DNA of 64,000 nucleotides from Kosakonia arachidis. GTDB lineage: Bacteria; Pseudomonadota; Gammaproteobacteria; Enterobacterales; Enterobacteriaceae. How positions within the stretch are numbered: the stretch's first letter is position 1; every line of letters begins with the position of its first letter. The stretch is taken from the NCBI RefSeq assembly GCF_900116535.1, contig NZ_FPAU01000002.1, positions 587,099 through 651,098 on the forward strand. The letters are read 5' to 3'. The position numbers and the translations under genes were made by a program. Of this stretch, positions 41,644 through 55,523 are shown in pieces. Below the pieces are notes generated by a model. That model searched no databases, was not told where the DNA came from, and worked only from the letters and a program-made list of their open reading frames with translations.

Positions 41644-43077
41644 ATGCGATTTTCTAGCTTTATCATTGTATTGACTACTAGTATAGCCCTGACTGCACAG
41701 GCCGCGAATGTTGACGAATATATTAATCAACTCCCGGACGGCGCGAATTTAGCCCTGATGGTTCAAAAAGTAGGCGCTCAGACGCCCGAGATTGATTACC
41801 ACGGTAAGCAAATGGCGCTTCCTGCGAGTACGCAAAAGGTGATTACCGCATTGGCGGCACTTTTGCAACTCGGGCCGGACTTTCGCTTTACAACCACGCT
41901 GGAAAGCAAAGGTTCTGTCGAAGATGGGGTATTAAAAGGCGACTTAATTGCGCGATTTGGTGGCGATCCGACGTTAAAACGCCAGGATATTCGCAATATG
42001 ATTAACGCGCTGAAAAAATCAGGCGTGCAGAAAATCGATGGTAACGTGCTGATCGATACCTCTATTTTCGCCAGCCACGATAAAGCTCCGGGCTGGCCCT
42101 GGAATGATCTGACGCAGTGCTTTAGCGCTCCCCCGGCAGCGGCGATTATCGATCGCAATTGCTTCTCGGTGTCGCTGTACAGTGCGCAAAAACCAGGTGA
42201 TCTGGCTTATATACGCATCGCCTCTTATTACCCCGTCAATATGTTCAGCCAGGTTCGCACCCTGGCGCGTGGTTCATCAGAAATACAATATTGTGAACTC
42301 GATGTCGTGCCCGGCGATTTAAACCGCTTCACACTCACCGGCTGTCTGCCTCAGCGAGCAGACCCGCTACCACTGGCGTTCGCCATCCAGGATGGTGCAA
42401 GCTATGCTGGTGCCATTATTAAAGACGAACTCAAAACTGCAGGCATCACTTACACTGGCACGCTGCTGCGACAGACGCAGGAAAACCAGCCAGGTACGGT
42501 GATCGCCAGCAAGCAATCAGCACCATTACACGACCTGCTCAAGATCATGTTGAAGAAATCGGACAATATGATTGCCGATACCGTCTTTCGCATGATCGGA
42601 CATGCTCATTTTGGCGTGCCCGGCACCTGGCGAGCAGGCTCAGATGCAGTTCGTCAGATTCTGCGCCAGCAGGCCGGTATTGATTTGGGAAATACGATTA
42701 TTGCAGATGGTTCAGGTCTGTCGCGCCATAATTTGCTGGCGCCATCAACCATGATGCAGGTCCTGCAATATATTGCGCAACATGATACTGAGCTCAATTT
42801 TATCTCTATGCTGCCGCTGGCTGGATACGATGGTTCGCTGCAATACCGTGCAGGCCTGCATGAAGCGGGCGTAGATGGTAAGGTTTCTGCGAAGACTGGG
42901 TCATTGCAGGGTGTGTATAACCTGGCCGGATTTATTACTACCGCCAGCGGTCAACGGATGGCCTTTGTACAGTACCTCTCAGGCTATGCGGTGGAACCTG
43001 AGGATCAACGAAACCGTCGTATTCCGTTGGTTCGCTTTGAGAGCCGTCTGTACAAAGATATCTACCAGAACAACTAG
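41644..43077 (+). CDS. dacB: D-Ala-D-Ala carboxypeptidase/endopeptidase PBP4
   Basis: PBP4 is a periplasmic class C penicillin-binding protein with DD-carboxypeptidase and DD-endopeptidase activity. A signal peptide of about 20 residues ends near TAQA. The catalytic Ser62 is in PASTQK, SDN near residue 306 and KTGS near 417. The length of 477 aa equals E. coli. It is divergent from greA, and the greA promoters lie in the intervening 247 bp. Confidence 0.97.
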   Translation: MRFSSFIIVLTTSIALTAQAANVDEYINQLPDGANLALMVQKVGAQTPEIDYHGKQMALPASTQKVITALAALLQLGPDFRFTTTLESKGSVEDGVLKGDLIARFGGDPTLKRQDIRNMINALKKSGVQKIDGNVLIDTSIFASHDKAPGWPWNDLTQCFSAPPAAAIIDRNCFSVSLYSAQKPGDLAYIRIASYYPVNMFSQVRTLARGSSEIQYCELDVVPGDLNRFTLTGCLPQRADPLPLAFAIQDGASYAGAIIKDELKTAGITYTGTLLRQTQENQPGTVIASKQSAPLHDLLKIMLKKSDNMIADTVFRMIGHAHFGVPGTWRAGSDAVRQILRQQAGIDLGNTIIADGSGLSRHNLLAPSTMMQVLQYIAQHDTELNFISMLPLAGYDGSLQYRAGLHEAGVDGKVSAKTGSLQGVYNLAGFITTASGQRMAFVQYLSGYAVEPEDQRNRRIPLVRFESRLYKDIYQNN

Positions 43078-43245
43078 TAAAAATCCGCCTTCAATGAAGG
43101 CGGCATCGTTACGCCCAAAAAGGGCGAATCAAGCACCTTAAAAAGAAGTTTTTGCCGCTCCTGGAAGATTTAAATCTGAAACAATAAGACAGAACCAAAA
43201 CTTGTTGATGACTACGACCACAGAACGTGGTTTTCGGTTAACAAT

Positions 43246-43281
43246 AAAAATGCCGGGGAGTTCTGCACTGCCCCGGCATTT
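43246..43281 (-). terminator. obgE terminator
   Basis: The stem AAATGCCGGGG/CCCCGGCATTT is followed by five T on the minus strand, 44 bp after the obgE stop. Confidence 0.85.
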
Positions 43282-43325
43282 CCGTGATTACAAGAGCGCC
43301 CCACGAAATCAGGGCGTTTCACGTA

Positions 43326-44519
<1,194 letters not shown>

Positions 44520-45485
44520 TCATTCGCCTGAGCGGGGCACAGTGACAACCACTTCACGCCTGCGCCAACGTCCCAGTAGACGATGGCCAATAGCGGAAAA
44601 CATGGCGCCCGCAACCACGACAAACGCACCGAGATAACCGACCAGGTTTAACATCGGTCTGGCGAAAACATCGGGCCAGGCCATTGATAAAAAATCTGAA
44701 AATAACAACGTAAACAGCGGCGTCAGCGTAATCAATGCGCTTACCTGCGCCGCCTGCCAGCGCGCCATTGCTTCCGCCAGCGCACCGTATCCAACCAGTG
44801 TATTCAGCCCGCAGAAAATCAGGCAAGCGAGTTGCCAGTGGCTCAGTTGGAACAGCACGCCGGGCTTTGCCAGCGGCAACAATGCTATCGTACATAAAGT
44901 GTACAGCAAAAAGAGGATTTGCTGAGATGCCAGGCGACGCAATAATATTTTTTGCGCGACGCCGTAGCTCACCCAGACAATTGCCGCACCGACCCCAAAA
45001 ATGACACCCCAGGTGTAATCGGTCAGTCGGGTAAAAATCTCCATCAGGCTGGTATTAAAAAACATCACAAGGCCACTGATTAGCATCAATGCACCAATCA
45101 CCTGGGTACCACGCATCTTCTCTTTTAGAATAAAGACGCTGGCAATCATCATACCTACGGGAGAAAGCTGGCCTATCACCTGCGAGGCCGTCGGGCTGAC
45201 ATACTGCAAGGAAGAGCTAAACAGGATAAAGTTCCCGAACAACCCACCAGTAGCAATAGCCAATAAAATTAACCAACGCGGCTTACGAAACATTTGCAGT
45301 GGAGGAAGTTTCCTCTTGTAGCCCAGAATCAGCCCAAGGCCGATTCCTGCCATTAAAAAGCGATAAAATACCACCGTAGGCGGCTCCATCACTTCCAGCA
45401 CCTGCTTCATCGCAATAGGTAGCGCACCCCAGCACATCGCGGTGATGAGCGCCAGGGCGATACCTATGCCTGCCTGCTGTTTCAT
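44520..45485 (-). CDS. yhbE: EamA/DMT-family inner-membrane transporter
   Basis: This 321-residue protein of the drug/metabolite transporter superfamily has about ten hydrophobic helices in two EamA repeats. The substrate is unknown. Recognisable stretches are ALITAMCWGALPIAMK near the start and VSPTASQVIGQLSPVGM. It lies between rpmA and obgE on the same strand, with a strong terminator between rpmA and yhbE. Confidence 0.93.
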   Translation of the reverse strand: MKQQAGIGIALALITAMCWGALPIAMKQVLEVMEPPTVVFYRFLMAGIGLGLILGYKRKLPPLQMFRKPRWLILLAIATGGLFGNFILFSSSLQYVSPTASQVIGQLSPVGMMIASVFILKEKMRGTQVIGALMLISGLVMFFNTSLMEIFTRLTDYTWGVIFGVGAAIVWVSYGVAQKILLRRLASQQILFLLYTLCTIALLPLAKPGVLFQLSHWQLACLIFCGLNTLVGYGALAEAMARWQAAQVSALITLTPLFTLLFSDFLSMAWPDVFARPMLNLVGYLGAFVVVAGAMFSAIGHRLLGRWRRREVVVTVPRSGE

Positions 45486-45525
45486 GCCCGTATTCCTTGC
45501 CAGAAATTTTGCCGGACTTCTAATG

Positions 45526-45556
45526 TAAAAAGCCCCGCAACGTGTTGCGGGGCTTT
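45526..45556 (-). terminator. rpmA terminator
   Basis: A 12-bp perfect stem (AAAGCCCCGCAA and its complement) with loop CGTG is followed by five T on the minus strand. Confidence 0.9.
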
Positions 45557-45581
45557 ATTCCGTTACCGGGACGCGAAAAAC

Positions 45582-45839
<258 letters not shown>

Positions 45840-45859
45840 TTAAATCTACTCCTCGGGTC

Positions 45860-46216
<357 letters not shown>

Positions 46217-46242
46217 CTACAAATATTCACAATAGGGCGCGA

Positions 46243-46271
46243 ATATTACGCAAGTCGGGAAGCTTTGACAA
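46243..46271 (-). promoter_or_regulatory. rplU-rpmA promoter
   Basis: On the minus strand TTGTCA (46271-46266) and TAATAT (46248-46243) are separated by 17 bp. This is a strong sigma-70 promoter facing rplU. Confidence 0.85.
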
Positions 46272-46429
46272 GAGAGATTGTCACTCATCGAAGAAAAAAA
46301 ACACAACTTGTAAGGTAACGTTTATCTGGCGCGTTTTTACAGTACAATCAACAATACTATTCTAACCCGTAACCCTTTGTTATCCCATTTTGATATGTGG
46401 TAAACAGGACTGAAAGCCCGGCTTTTGCG

Positions 46430-47401
46430 ATGAATTTAGAAAAAATCAATGAGTTAACCGCGCAAGATATGGCGGGTGTGAATGCGACGATCCTGCAACA
46501 ACTCAACTCGGATGTTCAGCTAATTAACCAGTTGGGTTATTACATCGTTAGCGGCGGTGGCAAACGCATCCGTCCAATGATAGCAGTACTGGCGGCCCGC
46601 GCCGTTGGATATGAAGGCAATTCACACATCACGATCGCAGCGCTGATCGAGTTTATTCACACTGCAACACTTCTGCATGACGATGTTGTGGATGAATCAG
46701 ACATGCGTCGCGGCAAAGCGACAGCCAATGCCGCATTTGGTAATGCAGCCAGCGTGCTGGTCGGGGATTTTATCTATACTCGCGCTTTCCAGATGATGAC
46801 CAGTCTCGGTTCGCTGAAAGTGCTGGCAGTGATGTCAGAAGCTGTGAACGTCATTGCAGAAGGTGAAGTGCTGCAATTGATGAACGTCAACGACCCTAAC
46901 ATCACCGAAGAAAACTACATGCGCGTTATCTATAGCAAAACAGCACGTCTGTTTGAAGCGGCGGCGCAATGTTCCGGTCTGCTGGCCAGCTGCAGCGAAG
47001 CACAGGAAAAAGGCTTACAGGATTACGGCCGTTATCTGGGAACCGCGTTCCAGTTGATCGACGACTTGCTGGATTACAGCGCTGATGGCGAGACATTGGG
47101 TAAAAACACAGGTGATGACCTGAACGAGGGTAAACCCACGTTGCCACTGTTGCATGCTATGCACCACGGAACTTCAGAACAGGCACAGATGATTCGCGAA
47201 GCCATTGAGCAAGGTAATGGTCGGCATCTTCTGGAACCTGTACTGGAAGCAATGGCAGCTTGCGGCTCCCTGGAGTGGACCCGTCGTCGTGCCGAAGAAG
47301 AAGCCGATAAGGCGATTTCTGCTCTACAGGTTCTGCCTGATACCCCGTGGAGAGAGGCGCTGATCGGTCTGGCGCATATCGCCGTGCAACGCGATCATTA
47401 A
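46430..47401 (+). CDS. ispB: Octaprenyl diphosphate synthase
   Basis: IspB makes the C40 prenyl diphosphate side chain of ubiquinone and menaquinone. The 323-residue protein has the two Asp-rich motifs of trans-prenyltransferases, LLHDDVVDESDMRRG and LIDDLLDY, plus GGGKRIRP near the start. The ATG at 46430 gives the E. coli length; the longer frame to 46397 is rejected. It is divergent from rplU. Confidence 0.97.
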   Translation: MNLEKINELTAQDMAGVNATILQQLNSDVQLINQLGYYIVSGGGKRIRPMIAVLAARAVGYEGNSHITIAALIEFIHTATLLHDDVVDESDMRRGKATANAAFGNAASVLVGDFIYTRAFQMMTSLGSLKVLAVMSEAVNVIAEGEVLQLMNVNDPNITEENYMRVIYSKTARLFEAAAQCSGLLASCSEAQEKGLQDYGRYLGTAFQLIDDLLDYSADGETLGKNTGDDLNEGKPTLPLLHAMHHGTSEQAQMIREAIEQGNGRHLLEPVLEAMAACGSLEWTRRRAEEEADKAISALQVLPDTPWREALIGLAHIAVQRDH

Positions 47402-47411
47402 CCCTTCCAGA

Positions 47412-47433
47412 TTCCCGCGCGTTGGCGCGGGAA
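47412..47433 (+). terminator. Hairpin after ispB
   Basis: The 9-bp stem TTCCCGCGC/GCGCGGGAA lies ten bases after the ispB stop but is followed only by a weak T-rich stretch, so termination is likely but not certain. Confidence 0.5.
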
Positions 47434-47605
47434 AGTTCCTGTAAGTTTCCATAAAAAACAACATCCCCTTCAAATCATCTGACAGCATTGCCTTGTCAAA
47501 ATCCTAAAACACAAAATATATATGAACTTTTTAGAACAAAAACTCTTGTATGAGTATAGTAAGTATCACAAAAGGATTGGTATCAACCTCTATCAGGGAG
47601 ATGTT

Positions 47606-47881
47606 ATGGAAACGAAATTCATCGACTGGCATCAAGCCGATATTATTGCGGGGCTGCGTAAAAAAGGGACATCATTGGCAGCAGAATCACGAAAAAACGG
47701 GTTAAGCTCATCCACCCTTGCGAATGCACTGTCCCGTTCCTGGCCGAAAGGAGAGTTGATTATCGCCAGGGCGCTGGGAACAGAGCCGTGGGTAATATGG
47801 CCATCGCGCTATTACGACCCCGTCACGCATGCATTTATTGATAAAACAAAGCTCATGCGCAAAAAGCGCGGCAATAAGTAA
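47606..47881 (+). CDS. sfsB: Ner/Nlp-like DNA-binding protein SfsB
   Basis: This 91-residue protein resembles Mu Ner repressor-type regulators; in E. coli it (Nlp) has been linked to maltose gene expression. The helix-turn-helix is visible in the middle (KGTSLAAESRKNGLSSSTLAN). The ATG at 47606 follows AGGGAG (47595-47600) and gives nearly the E. coli length. The frame stays open upstream to 47522, which would add 28 residues, but the site at 47606 is much better. Confidence 0.9.
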   Translation: METKFIDWHQADIIAGLRKKGTSLAAESRKNGLSSSTLANALSRSWPKGELIIARALGTEPWVIWPSRYYDPVTHAFIDKTKLMRKKRGNK

Positions 47882-47897
47882 GTAAAACAGTCCAAAT

Positions 47898-47923
47898 AAA
47901 AAGGGAGCCGAAGCTCCCTTCTT
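47898..47923. terminator. Terminator between sfsB and murA
   Basis: The stem AAGGGAGC/GCTCCCTT with loop CGAA has five T on the minus strand and a T-rich tail on the plus strand. It serves the convergent sfsB and murA. Confidence 0.88.
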
Positions 47924-47939
47924 TGCCGCTAACTGTCGC

Positions 47940-49199
<1,260 letters not shown>

Positions 49200-49254
49200 T
49201 CATCTGATCTCTGTTAAGAATTCACACGCGCGGCGGGACAAGCCCCACCTACGC

Positions 49255-49509
49255 TCAAAAACCGTTTAATTTGCGATCGCGAGCCCACTCTTGCGGCGTA
49301 TATGCTTTGATCGACAGGGCATGAATACGGTTATCCGCTATGTATTCCATCAGCGGGCCATAGATGGTTTGCTGTTTCTTTACCCGGCTCATGCCGTCAA
49401 AAATCTCACCCACAGCGACAACCTGAAAATGGCTGCCATCGCCAGTGACGTGGGCTTCCTGGAGAGAGAGTGCGTTCATAAGCACTGTCTGAATTTCATG
49501 ATTTTCCAT
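49255..49509 (-). CDS. ibaG: BolA-family acid-stress protein
   Basis: IbaG is a small BolA-like protein that can share iron-sulfur clusters with the glutaredoxin GrxD and is linked to acid stress. The 84-residue form from the ATG at 49509 ([10 protein letters not shown]) matches E. coli and contains the class motif [20 protein letters not shown]. An upstream in-frame ATG at 49524 adds MIFTP; neither has a strong ribosome binding site. Confidence 0.93.
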   Translation of the reverse strand: MENHEIQTVLMNALSLQEAHVTGDGSHFQVVAVGEIFDGMSRVKKQQTIYGPLMEYIADNRIHALSIKAYTPQEWARDRKLNGF

Positions 49510-49580
49510 GGGCGTAAATATCATCTGATAGTGAAAACAGTCACACATCTTAGAGGAAAGTGACGCGGTCTTAAACAAGC

Positions 49581-49613
49581 AAAAAGCCCCATCAATATAA
49601 AGGACGGGGCTTT
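49581..49613 (-). terminator. mla operon terminator
   Basis: The stem AAAGCCCC/GGGGCTTT is followed by five T on the minus strand, 22 bp after the mlaB stop. It separates the mla operon from ibaG-murA. Confidence 0.85.
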
Positions 49614-49635
49614 AGATAGTAACGCTTTGAAAAAA

Positions 49636-49929
49636 TTAGCGAGGGAGTACATCCCCTGGTAGGTTATACAGTGCCGCAAGCGTCACAACATTATCACTCA
49701 TTCCAGCCAGTGAAATAGCAGCACCCTGCTTTTTTCCCTCAGCAATAAGATGAATCAATAAAGCGACACCAGCCGTATCAACGCGAGTCACGCCCTGTAA
49801 ATCGATGCACGTTACGCCTTTCATTGCCTCTACGCGTGCATTATAGAGTGGGTTGAGAACATCCTGGTTCAGTTCCCCCTGCAACGTCAGGCTTTTACCC
49901 TCGCGTGACCAACTGAGCTGCGGCGTCAT
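49636..49929 (-). CDS. mlaB: STAS-domain subunit MlaB of the Mla transporter
   Basis: MlaB is the cytoplasmic STAS protein that stabilises the MlaF ATPase in the MlaFEDB complex. The 97-residue protein keeps the conserved Thr52 in VDTAG. Its start codon shares one base with the mlaC stop (TAATG), so translation is coupled. Sequence divergence from E. coli MlaB is clearly higher than for its neighbours, but the ending YNLPGDVLPR is conserved. Confidence 0.94.
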   Translation of the reverse strand: MTPQLSWSREGKSLTLQGELNQDVLNPLYNARVEAMKGVTCIDLQGVTRVDTAGVALLIHLIAEGKKQGAAISLAGMSDNVVTLAALYNLPGDVLPR

Positions 49930-50564
49930 TATTTCTTCTCGTCCAGGGTTATTTTCTGGCGGGAAATAGACTGCAATTCCGCAGTCAGACCATCGATACC
50001 TTTCGTACGCAACAGATCGCTCCACTCATTCTGTTTTGTGGTGATCATGCTGACCCCTTCGGCAATCATGTCGTAGACCTGCCAGTTTCCGCTCTGAGTG
50101 TTTTTACGCCACTGGAAATCTAGTCGCACAGGCGGACGGCCGTTTGGATCAATAATGGTTACGCGGATCGGCACAATAGTGGCATCACCCAGCGGCTGTT
50201 CCGGCGCAATTTGATAAGTCTGGCCGTGATACATCGCGAGCGCCTGGCCGTAAGCCTGTTTCAGATACTCACGGAAAGCGGCAAAATACGCTTCTCGCTG
50301 CGCCGGCGTAGCTTCTTTATAGTAACGACCCAGCACCAGCGCACCAGCATACTTCACCTGTACATACGGCAGCAGTTCCTGATCGACGACATCACGCAGG
50401 TAATCTGGGTTAGCGCGAATCTGCGGCTGCTCATTTTTGAGGCGATCGAACGTTTTCTGCGCCGCATCTTTCATTGCTGTATACGGGTTGCTCTGATCGG
50501 CAGCGACTGCCGCACCCAGCGGTGCCACTACCAATAGGGCAACCATTAATAAGCGTTTAAACAT
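49929..50564 (-). CDS. mlaC: Periplasmic phospholipid-binding protein MlaC
   Basis: MlaC shuttles phospholipid between the outer-membrane MlaA-porin complex and MlaFEDB. The 211-residue protein begins with a signal peptide (about 21 residues, ending VAA) and continues into the Ttg2D-type fold with [15 protein letters not shown] and [18 protein letters not shown]. It lies 15 bp after mlaD. Confidence 0.97.
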   Translation of the reverse strand: MFKRLLMVALLVVAPLGAAVAADQSNPYTAMKDAAQKTFDRLKNEQPQIRANPDYLRDVVDQELLPYVQVKYAGALVLGRYYKEATPAQREAYFAAFREYLKQAYGQALAMYHGQTYQIAPEQPLGDATIVPIRVTIIDPNGRPPVRLDFQWRKNTQSGNWQVYDMIAEGVSMITTKQNEWSDLLRTKGIDGLTAELQSISRQKITLDEKK

Positions 50565-50579
50565 AACTCGACTCTCCTC

Positions 50580-51131
50580 TTAATGCGTCTGGCCAACAGA
50601 CGGTGCGGTTTGAGTATTCCCTTCTCCATGCACGGCCGCATCGCCTGAATTCTTATTGTCACCGCCTTTACTGTTGTAAAGGAATTGTCCGATGAGATCC
50701 TCAAGCACTATCGCTGACTTGGTGTCCTGAATTGTGCTGCCATCTTTGAGCATCGAGGTTCCCATTTCTGGATCGTCAAACCCGACATTCAACGCCAGGT
50801 ACTGTTCCCCCAGCAAACCCGACGTGCGGACAGACAGCGAACTGGTATCTGGGATCTGGTTATAACGATCGTCGATATCCAGCGCGACGCGCGGCAGATA
50901 AGTTTTAGGATCAAGCGAGATATCAGCAACGCGACCAATCACTACCCCGCCAATGCGGACCGGCGAGCGCACTTTTAGGCCGCCAATATTGTCGAACGTT
51001 GCGTAAACGCGGTAAGTCGGTTGAGTACGCATTGACGTGACATCCGCCGCCTTCAGGCAGATGAAGAGTGCAGCCAGAAGCGCCAGCACCAGAAAAACAC
51101 CTACCCAGATTTCACTTTTTTTCGTTTGCAT
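50580..51131 (-). CDS. mlaD: MCE-domain subunit MlaD
   Basis: MlaD is anchored in the inner membrane by one N-terminal helix (about 8-28) and forms a hexameric MCE ring that passes lipid. The MCE core starts at YATFDNIGGLKVRSPVRIGG. The ATG at 51131 gives 183 residues as in E. coli. The Gly/Asn-rich C-terminus differs from E. coli. It lies 4 bp after mlaE. Confidence 0.96.
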   Translation of the reverse strand: MQTKKSEIWVGVFLVLALLAALFICLKAADVTSMRTQPTYRVYATFDNIGGLKVRSPVRIGGVVIGRVADISLDPKTYLPRVALDIDDRYNQIPDTSSLSVRTSGLLGEQYLALNVGFDDPEMGTSMLKDGSTIQDTKSAIVLEDLIGQFLYNSKGGDNKNSGDAAVHGEGNTQTAPSVGQTH

Positions 51132-51135
51132 GAAC

Positions 51136-52738
<1,603 letters not shown>

Positions 52739-52967
52739 TTTCTTTTCCTTTCGACCTTATCGGATATAAGCATGACGCCTGCTAACATCTAAAACCCAAT
52801 ATTTTTACAGAATATTACCTGCAGCGGTTAGCGAAAGCTGGCATTTGTTTTACTTTTGAGCCGCATAAAGTCAAAATTAGGAATCATTACGCTATGCGTA
52901 ACGTTCGGTTTCGCACGACATGGCGGCCTGCAAACCGGCAGAATTATACCTTAAGAAAGGACGTTAG

Positions 52968-53942
52968 ATGCTTTTAGCCACGGCGCTATTGATAATTGGT
53001 TTACTCCTGGTGGTCTACAGCGCCGATCGTCTGGTGTTCGCAGCTTCGATTCTTTGCCGGGCATTAGGCGTACCACCTTTAATCATCGGGATGACCGTTG
53101 TCAGTATTGGAACGTCTTTACCAGAAATTATCACTTCGGTTGCAGCCTCCTTTCATGGCCAGCTTGATTTGGCTATCGGTACCGCCATCGGCTCTAACAT
53201 TACCAATATCTTATTGATTCTCGGCGTTGCGGCGCTACTGCACCCTTTTACCGTGCATTCCGATATTCTGCGTCGTGAATTACCGCTAACCTTGTTATCC
53301 AGCCTGCTGGCTGGCGCTGTGCTTTATGATGGGCAGCTAACGCGCGTAGATGGCATTATTTTATTGTTATTAGCCGTGCTATGGCTGGTTTTCATTGTTA
53401 AAATTGCCCGCCACGCCGAGCATCAGGGCAATGATAGTCTGACACGCGAGCAACTGGCTGAATTGCCACGCGATGGCACACTCTCTGTAGCCTGCCTGTG
53501 GCTGGGCATTGCGCTGATTATTATGCCGATGGCAACGCGCATGGTGGTGGATAACGCCACCGTAGTAGCGAACTATTTCGCGATCAGCGAACTCACCATT
53601 GGCCTGACGGTTATTGCCATCGGCACCGGGCTTCCAGAACTGGCAACAGCCATTGCGGGAGCACGCAAGGGGGAAGACGACATTGCGATAGGCAATATCA
53701 TTGGATCCAATATTTTTAATATTGCTATCGTGCTTGGCTTGCCCGCACTGATTGCTCCGGGCGCGTTTAACCCGATGGCTTTTACGCGTGATTATGGTGT
53801 GATGCTACTGGTTAGCGCCATTTTTGCCCTTACCTGCTGGAAACGTAAGCAGATTAGTAAGGACGTGGGCGCGCTGCTGTTTAGCGGGTTTATCGTATGG
53901 CTGGCGATGCTGTACTGGCTGTCGCCGCTTTTGACTGGATAA
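52968..53942 (+). CDS. yrbG: Putative Ca2+/Na+ antiporter
   Basis: YrbG is a sodium/calcium exchanger-family membrane protein; its role in vivo is unclear. The 324-residue protein has ten hydrophobic helices in two inverted repeats, each with the exchanger motifs: GTSLPEIITS and GSNITNI, then GTGLPELATA and GSNIFNI. An AAGGA site precedes the ATG. It starts the yrbG-kds-lpt cluster, with kdsD 13 bp downstream. Confidence 0.95.
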   Translation: MLLATALLIIGLLLVVYSADRLVFAASILCRALGVPPLIIGMTVVSIGTSLPEIITSVAASFHGQLDLAIGTAIGSNITNILLILGVAALLHPFTVHSDILRRELPLTLLSSLLAGAVLYDGQLTRVDGIILLLLAVLWLVFIVKIARHAEHQGNDSLTREQLAELPRDGTLSVACLWLGIALIIMPMATRMVVDNATVVANYFAISELTIGLTVIAIGTGLPELATAIAGARKGEDDIAIGNIIGSNIFNIAIVLGLPALIAPGAFNPMAFTRDYGVMLLVSAIFALTCWKRKQISKDVGALLFSGFIVWLAMLYWLSPLLTG

Positions 53943-53955
53943 TCGGATACGCATT

Positions 53956-54942
53956 ATGTCGCAAATAGATTTGCAGCCGGGTTTTGACTTTCAACAAGCA
54001 GGCAAAGACGTTCTTGAGATTGAACGTGAAGGCCTCGCACAGCTTGATCAATACATCAACCATGACTTCGCTCAGGCGTGCGAGAAAATGTTCTATTGCG
54101 TCGGCAAAGTGGTAGTGATGGGGATGGGTAAATCCGGCCATATCGGCAGAAAAATGGCGGCGACATTCGCCAGTACAGGCACCCCTTCCTTTTTTGTCCA
54201 TCCCGGTGAAGCGGCCCACGGCGATCTGGGTATGGTCAGCCCGCAGGATGTGGTGATCGCCCTGTCAAACTCTGGCGAATCAAACGAAATACTGGCGCTA
54301 ATTCCGGTACTGAAACGGCTAAAAGTTTCGCTGATCTGTATGACCAGCCGCCCGGAAAGCAGTATGGCGCGCGCAGCGGATATTCATCTCTGCGTGAAGG
54401 TGCCTAAAGAAGCCTGCCCACTGGGTCTGGCGCCGACTTCGAGCACCACTGCCGCGCTGGTAATGGGCGATGCGCTGGCAGTTGCGCTGTTGAAAGCTCG
54501 CGGGTTTACCGCAGAGGATTTTGCCCTTTCTCACCCTGGCGGCGCGCTGGGGCGCAAGCTGTTGTTGCGTGTAAACGATATTATGCATATCGGCGATGAG
54601 ATCCCCCATGTCAGCAAGGCTGCCAGTTTGCGCGACGCGCTACTGGAGATCACACGCAAAAATTTAGGTATGACGGTGATTTGCGACGATCTGATGAAGA
54701 TCGAAGGTATATTTACCGACGGCGATTTACGTCGCGTTTTTGATATGGGCGGAGATGTACGCAACATGGGTATTGCCGATGTGATGACGCCGGGCGGCAT
54801 TCGCGTCCGGCCTAATACGCTGGCAGTCGATGCGCTGAACCTGATGCAGTCCCGCCACATTACCTCGGTTATGGTTGCCGATGGCGACCAGTTACTGGGT
54901 GTGTTACATATGCATGATTTGCTACGCGCTGGCGTAGTGTAA
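53956..54942 (+). CDS. kdsD: D-arabinose 5-phosphate isomerase
   Basis: KdsD converts ribulose 5-phosphate to arabinose 5-phosphate, the first step of Kdo synthesis for LPS. The 328-residue protein has an N-terminal SIS domain (about 42-184, with GMGKSGHIGRK and SNSGES) followed by two CBS domains (about 210-328). The length equals E. coli. It is followed 14 bp later by kdsC, which acts two steps further on. Confidence 0.97.
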   Translation: MSQIDLQPGFDFQQAGKDVLEIEREGLAQLDQYINHDFAQACEKMFYCVGKVVVMGMGKSGHIGRKMAATFASTGTPSFFVHPGEAAHGDLGMVSPQDVVIALSNSGESNEILALIPVLKRLKVSLICMTSRPESSMARAADIHLCVKVPKEACPLGLAPTSSTTAALVMGDALAVALLKARGFTAEDFALSHPGGALGRKLLLRVNDIMHIGDEIPHVSKAASLRDALLEITRKNLGMTVICDDLMKIEGIFTDGDLRRVFDMGGDVRNMGIADVMTPGGIRVRPNTLAVDALNLMQSRHITSVMVADGDQLLGVLHMHDLLRAGVV

Positions 54943-54956
54943 AGAAGGACATCAGA

Positions 54957-55523
54957 ATGAGTAATGCTGGCGCGTCGCTTCCAACCTGTTATGGGCCGGT
55001 TAGCGCGCAAGTCATGAGCAAAGCGGAAAAAATTCGCCTGCTGATCCTTGATGTGGACGGCGTGCTATCCGATGGCCTCATCTATATGGGCAATAATGGA
55101 GAAGAGCTAAAAGCGTTTAACGTTCGCGATGGCTATGGGATCCGCTGTGCGCTAACTTCCGGCATTGAGATCGCCATTATTACCGGTCGAAAAGCTAAGC
55201 TGGTAGAAGATCGTTGTGAAACTCTGAAGATTAAGCACCTGTATCAGGGACAGTCGGATAAACTACTGGCCTACCGCGAATTACTGACCCGGCTGGCGCT
55301 AACGCCGGAGCAGGTTGCATATGTGGGTGACGATTTAATTGATTGGCCAGTGATGGCCGAAATTGGTCTAAGCATTGCTGTCGCCGATGCCCATCCTTTG
55401 CTGCTTCCGCGTGCCGATTATGTCACGCATATCAATGGAGGTCGCGGCGCAGTCCGTGAAGTGTGTGATTTGTTGCTGCTGGCGCAAGGCAAGCAGGATG
55501 AGGCCAAAGGGCAATCAATATGA
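54957..55523 (+). CDS. kdsC: Kdo 8-phosphate phosphatase
   Basis: KdsC hydrolyses Kdo-8-phosphate to Kdo. It is a small HAD-superfamily phosphatase without a cap domain, active as a tetramer. The nucleophile pair Asp32/Asp34 is in LDVDGVLSDG, and GDDLIDWPVM is the metal-binding motif. It has 188 residues as in E. coli. The stop overlaps the lptC start by 4 bp (ATGA). Confidence 0.97.
   Translation: MSNAGASLPTCYGPVSAQVMSKAEKIRLLILDVDGVLSDGLIYMGNNGEELKAFNVRDGYGIRCALTSGIEIAIITGRKAKLVEDRCETLKIKHLYQGQSDKLLAYRELLTRLALTPEQVAYVGDDLIDWPVMAEIGLSIAVADAHPLLLPRADYVTHINGGRGAVREVCDLLLLAQGKQDEAKGQSI

Noticed and set aside
43085-43103. Hairpin CCGCCTTC/GGAAGGCGG-like after dacB as a terminator
   Set aside because: The stem is perfect over 8 bp, but no T run follows on the plus strand, so termination is not supported by sequence alone.
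47522-47605. N-terminal extension of sfsB by 28 codons
   Set aside because: The frame is open, but the ribosome binding site and family length support the ATG at 47606, and the extension starts inside a likely promoter region.
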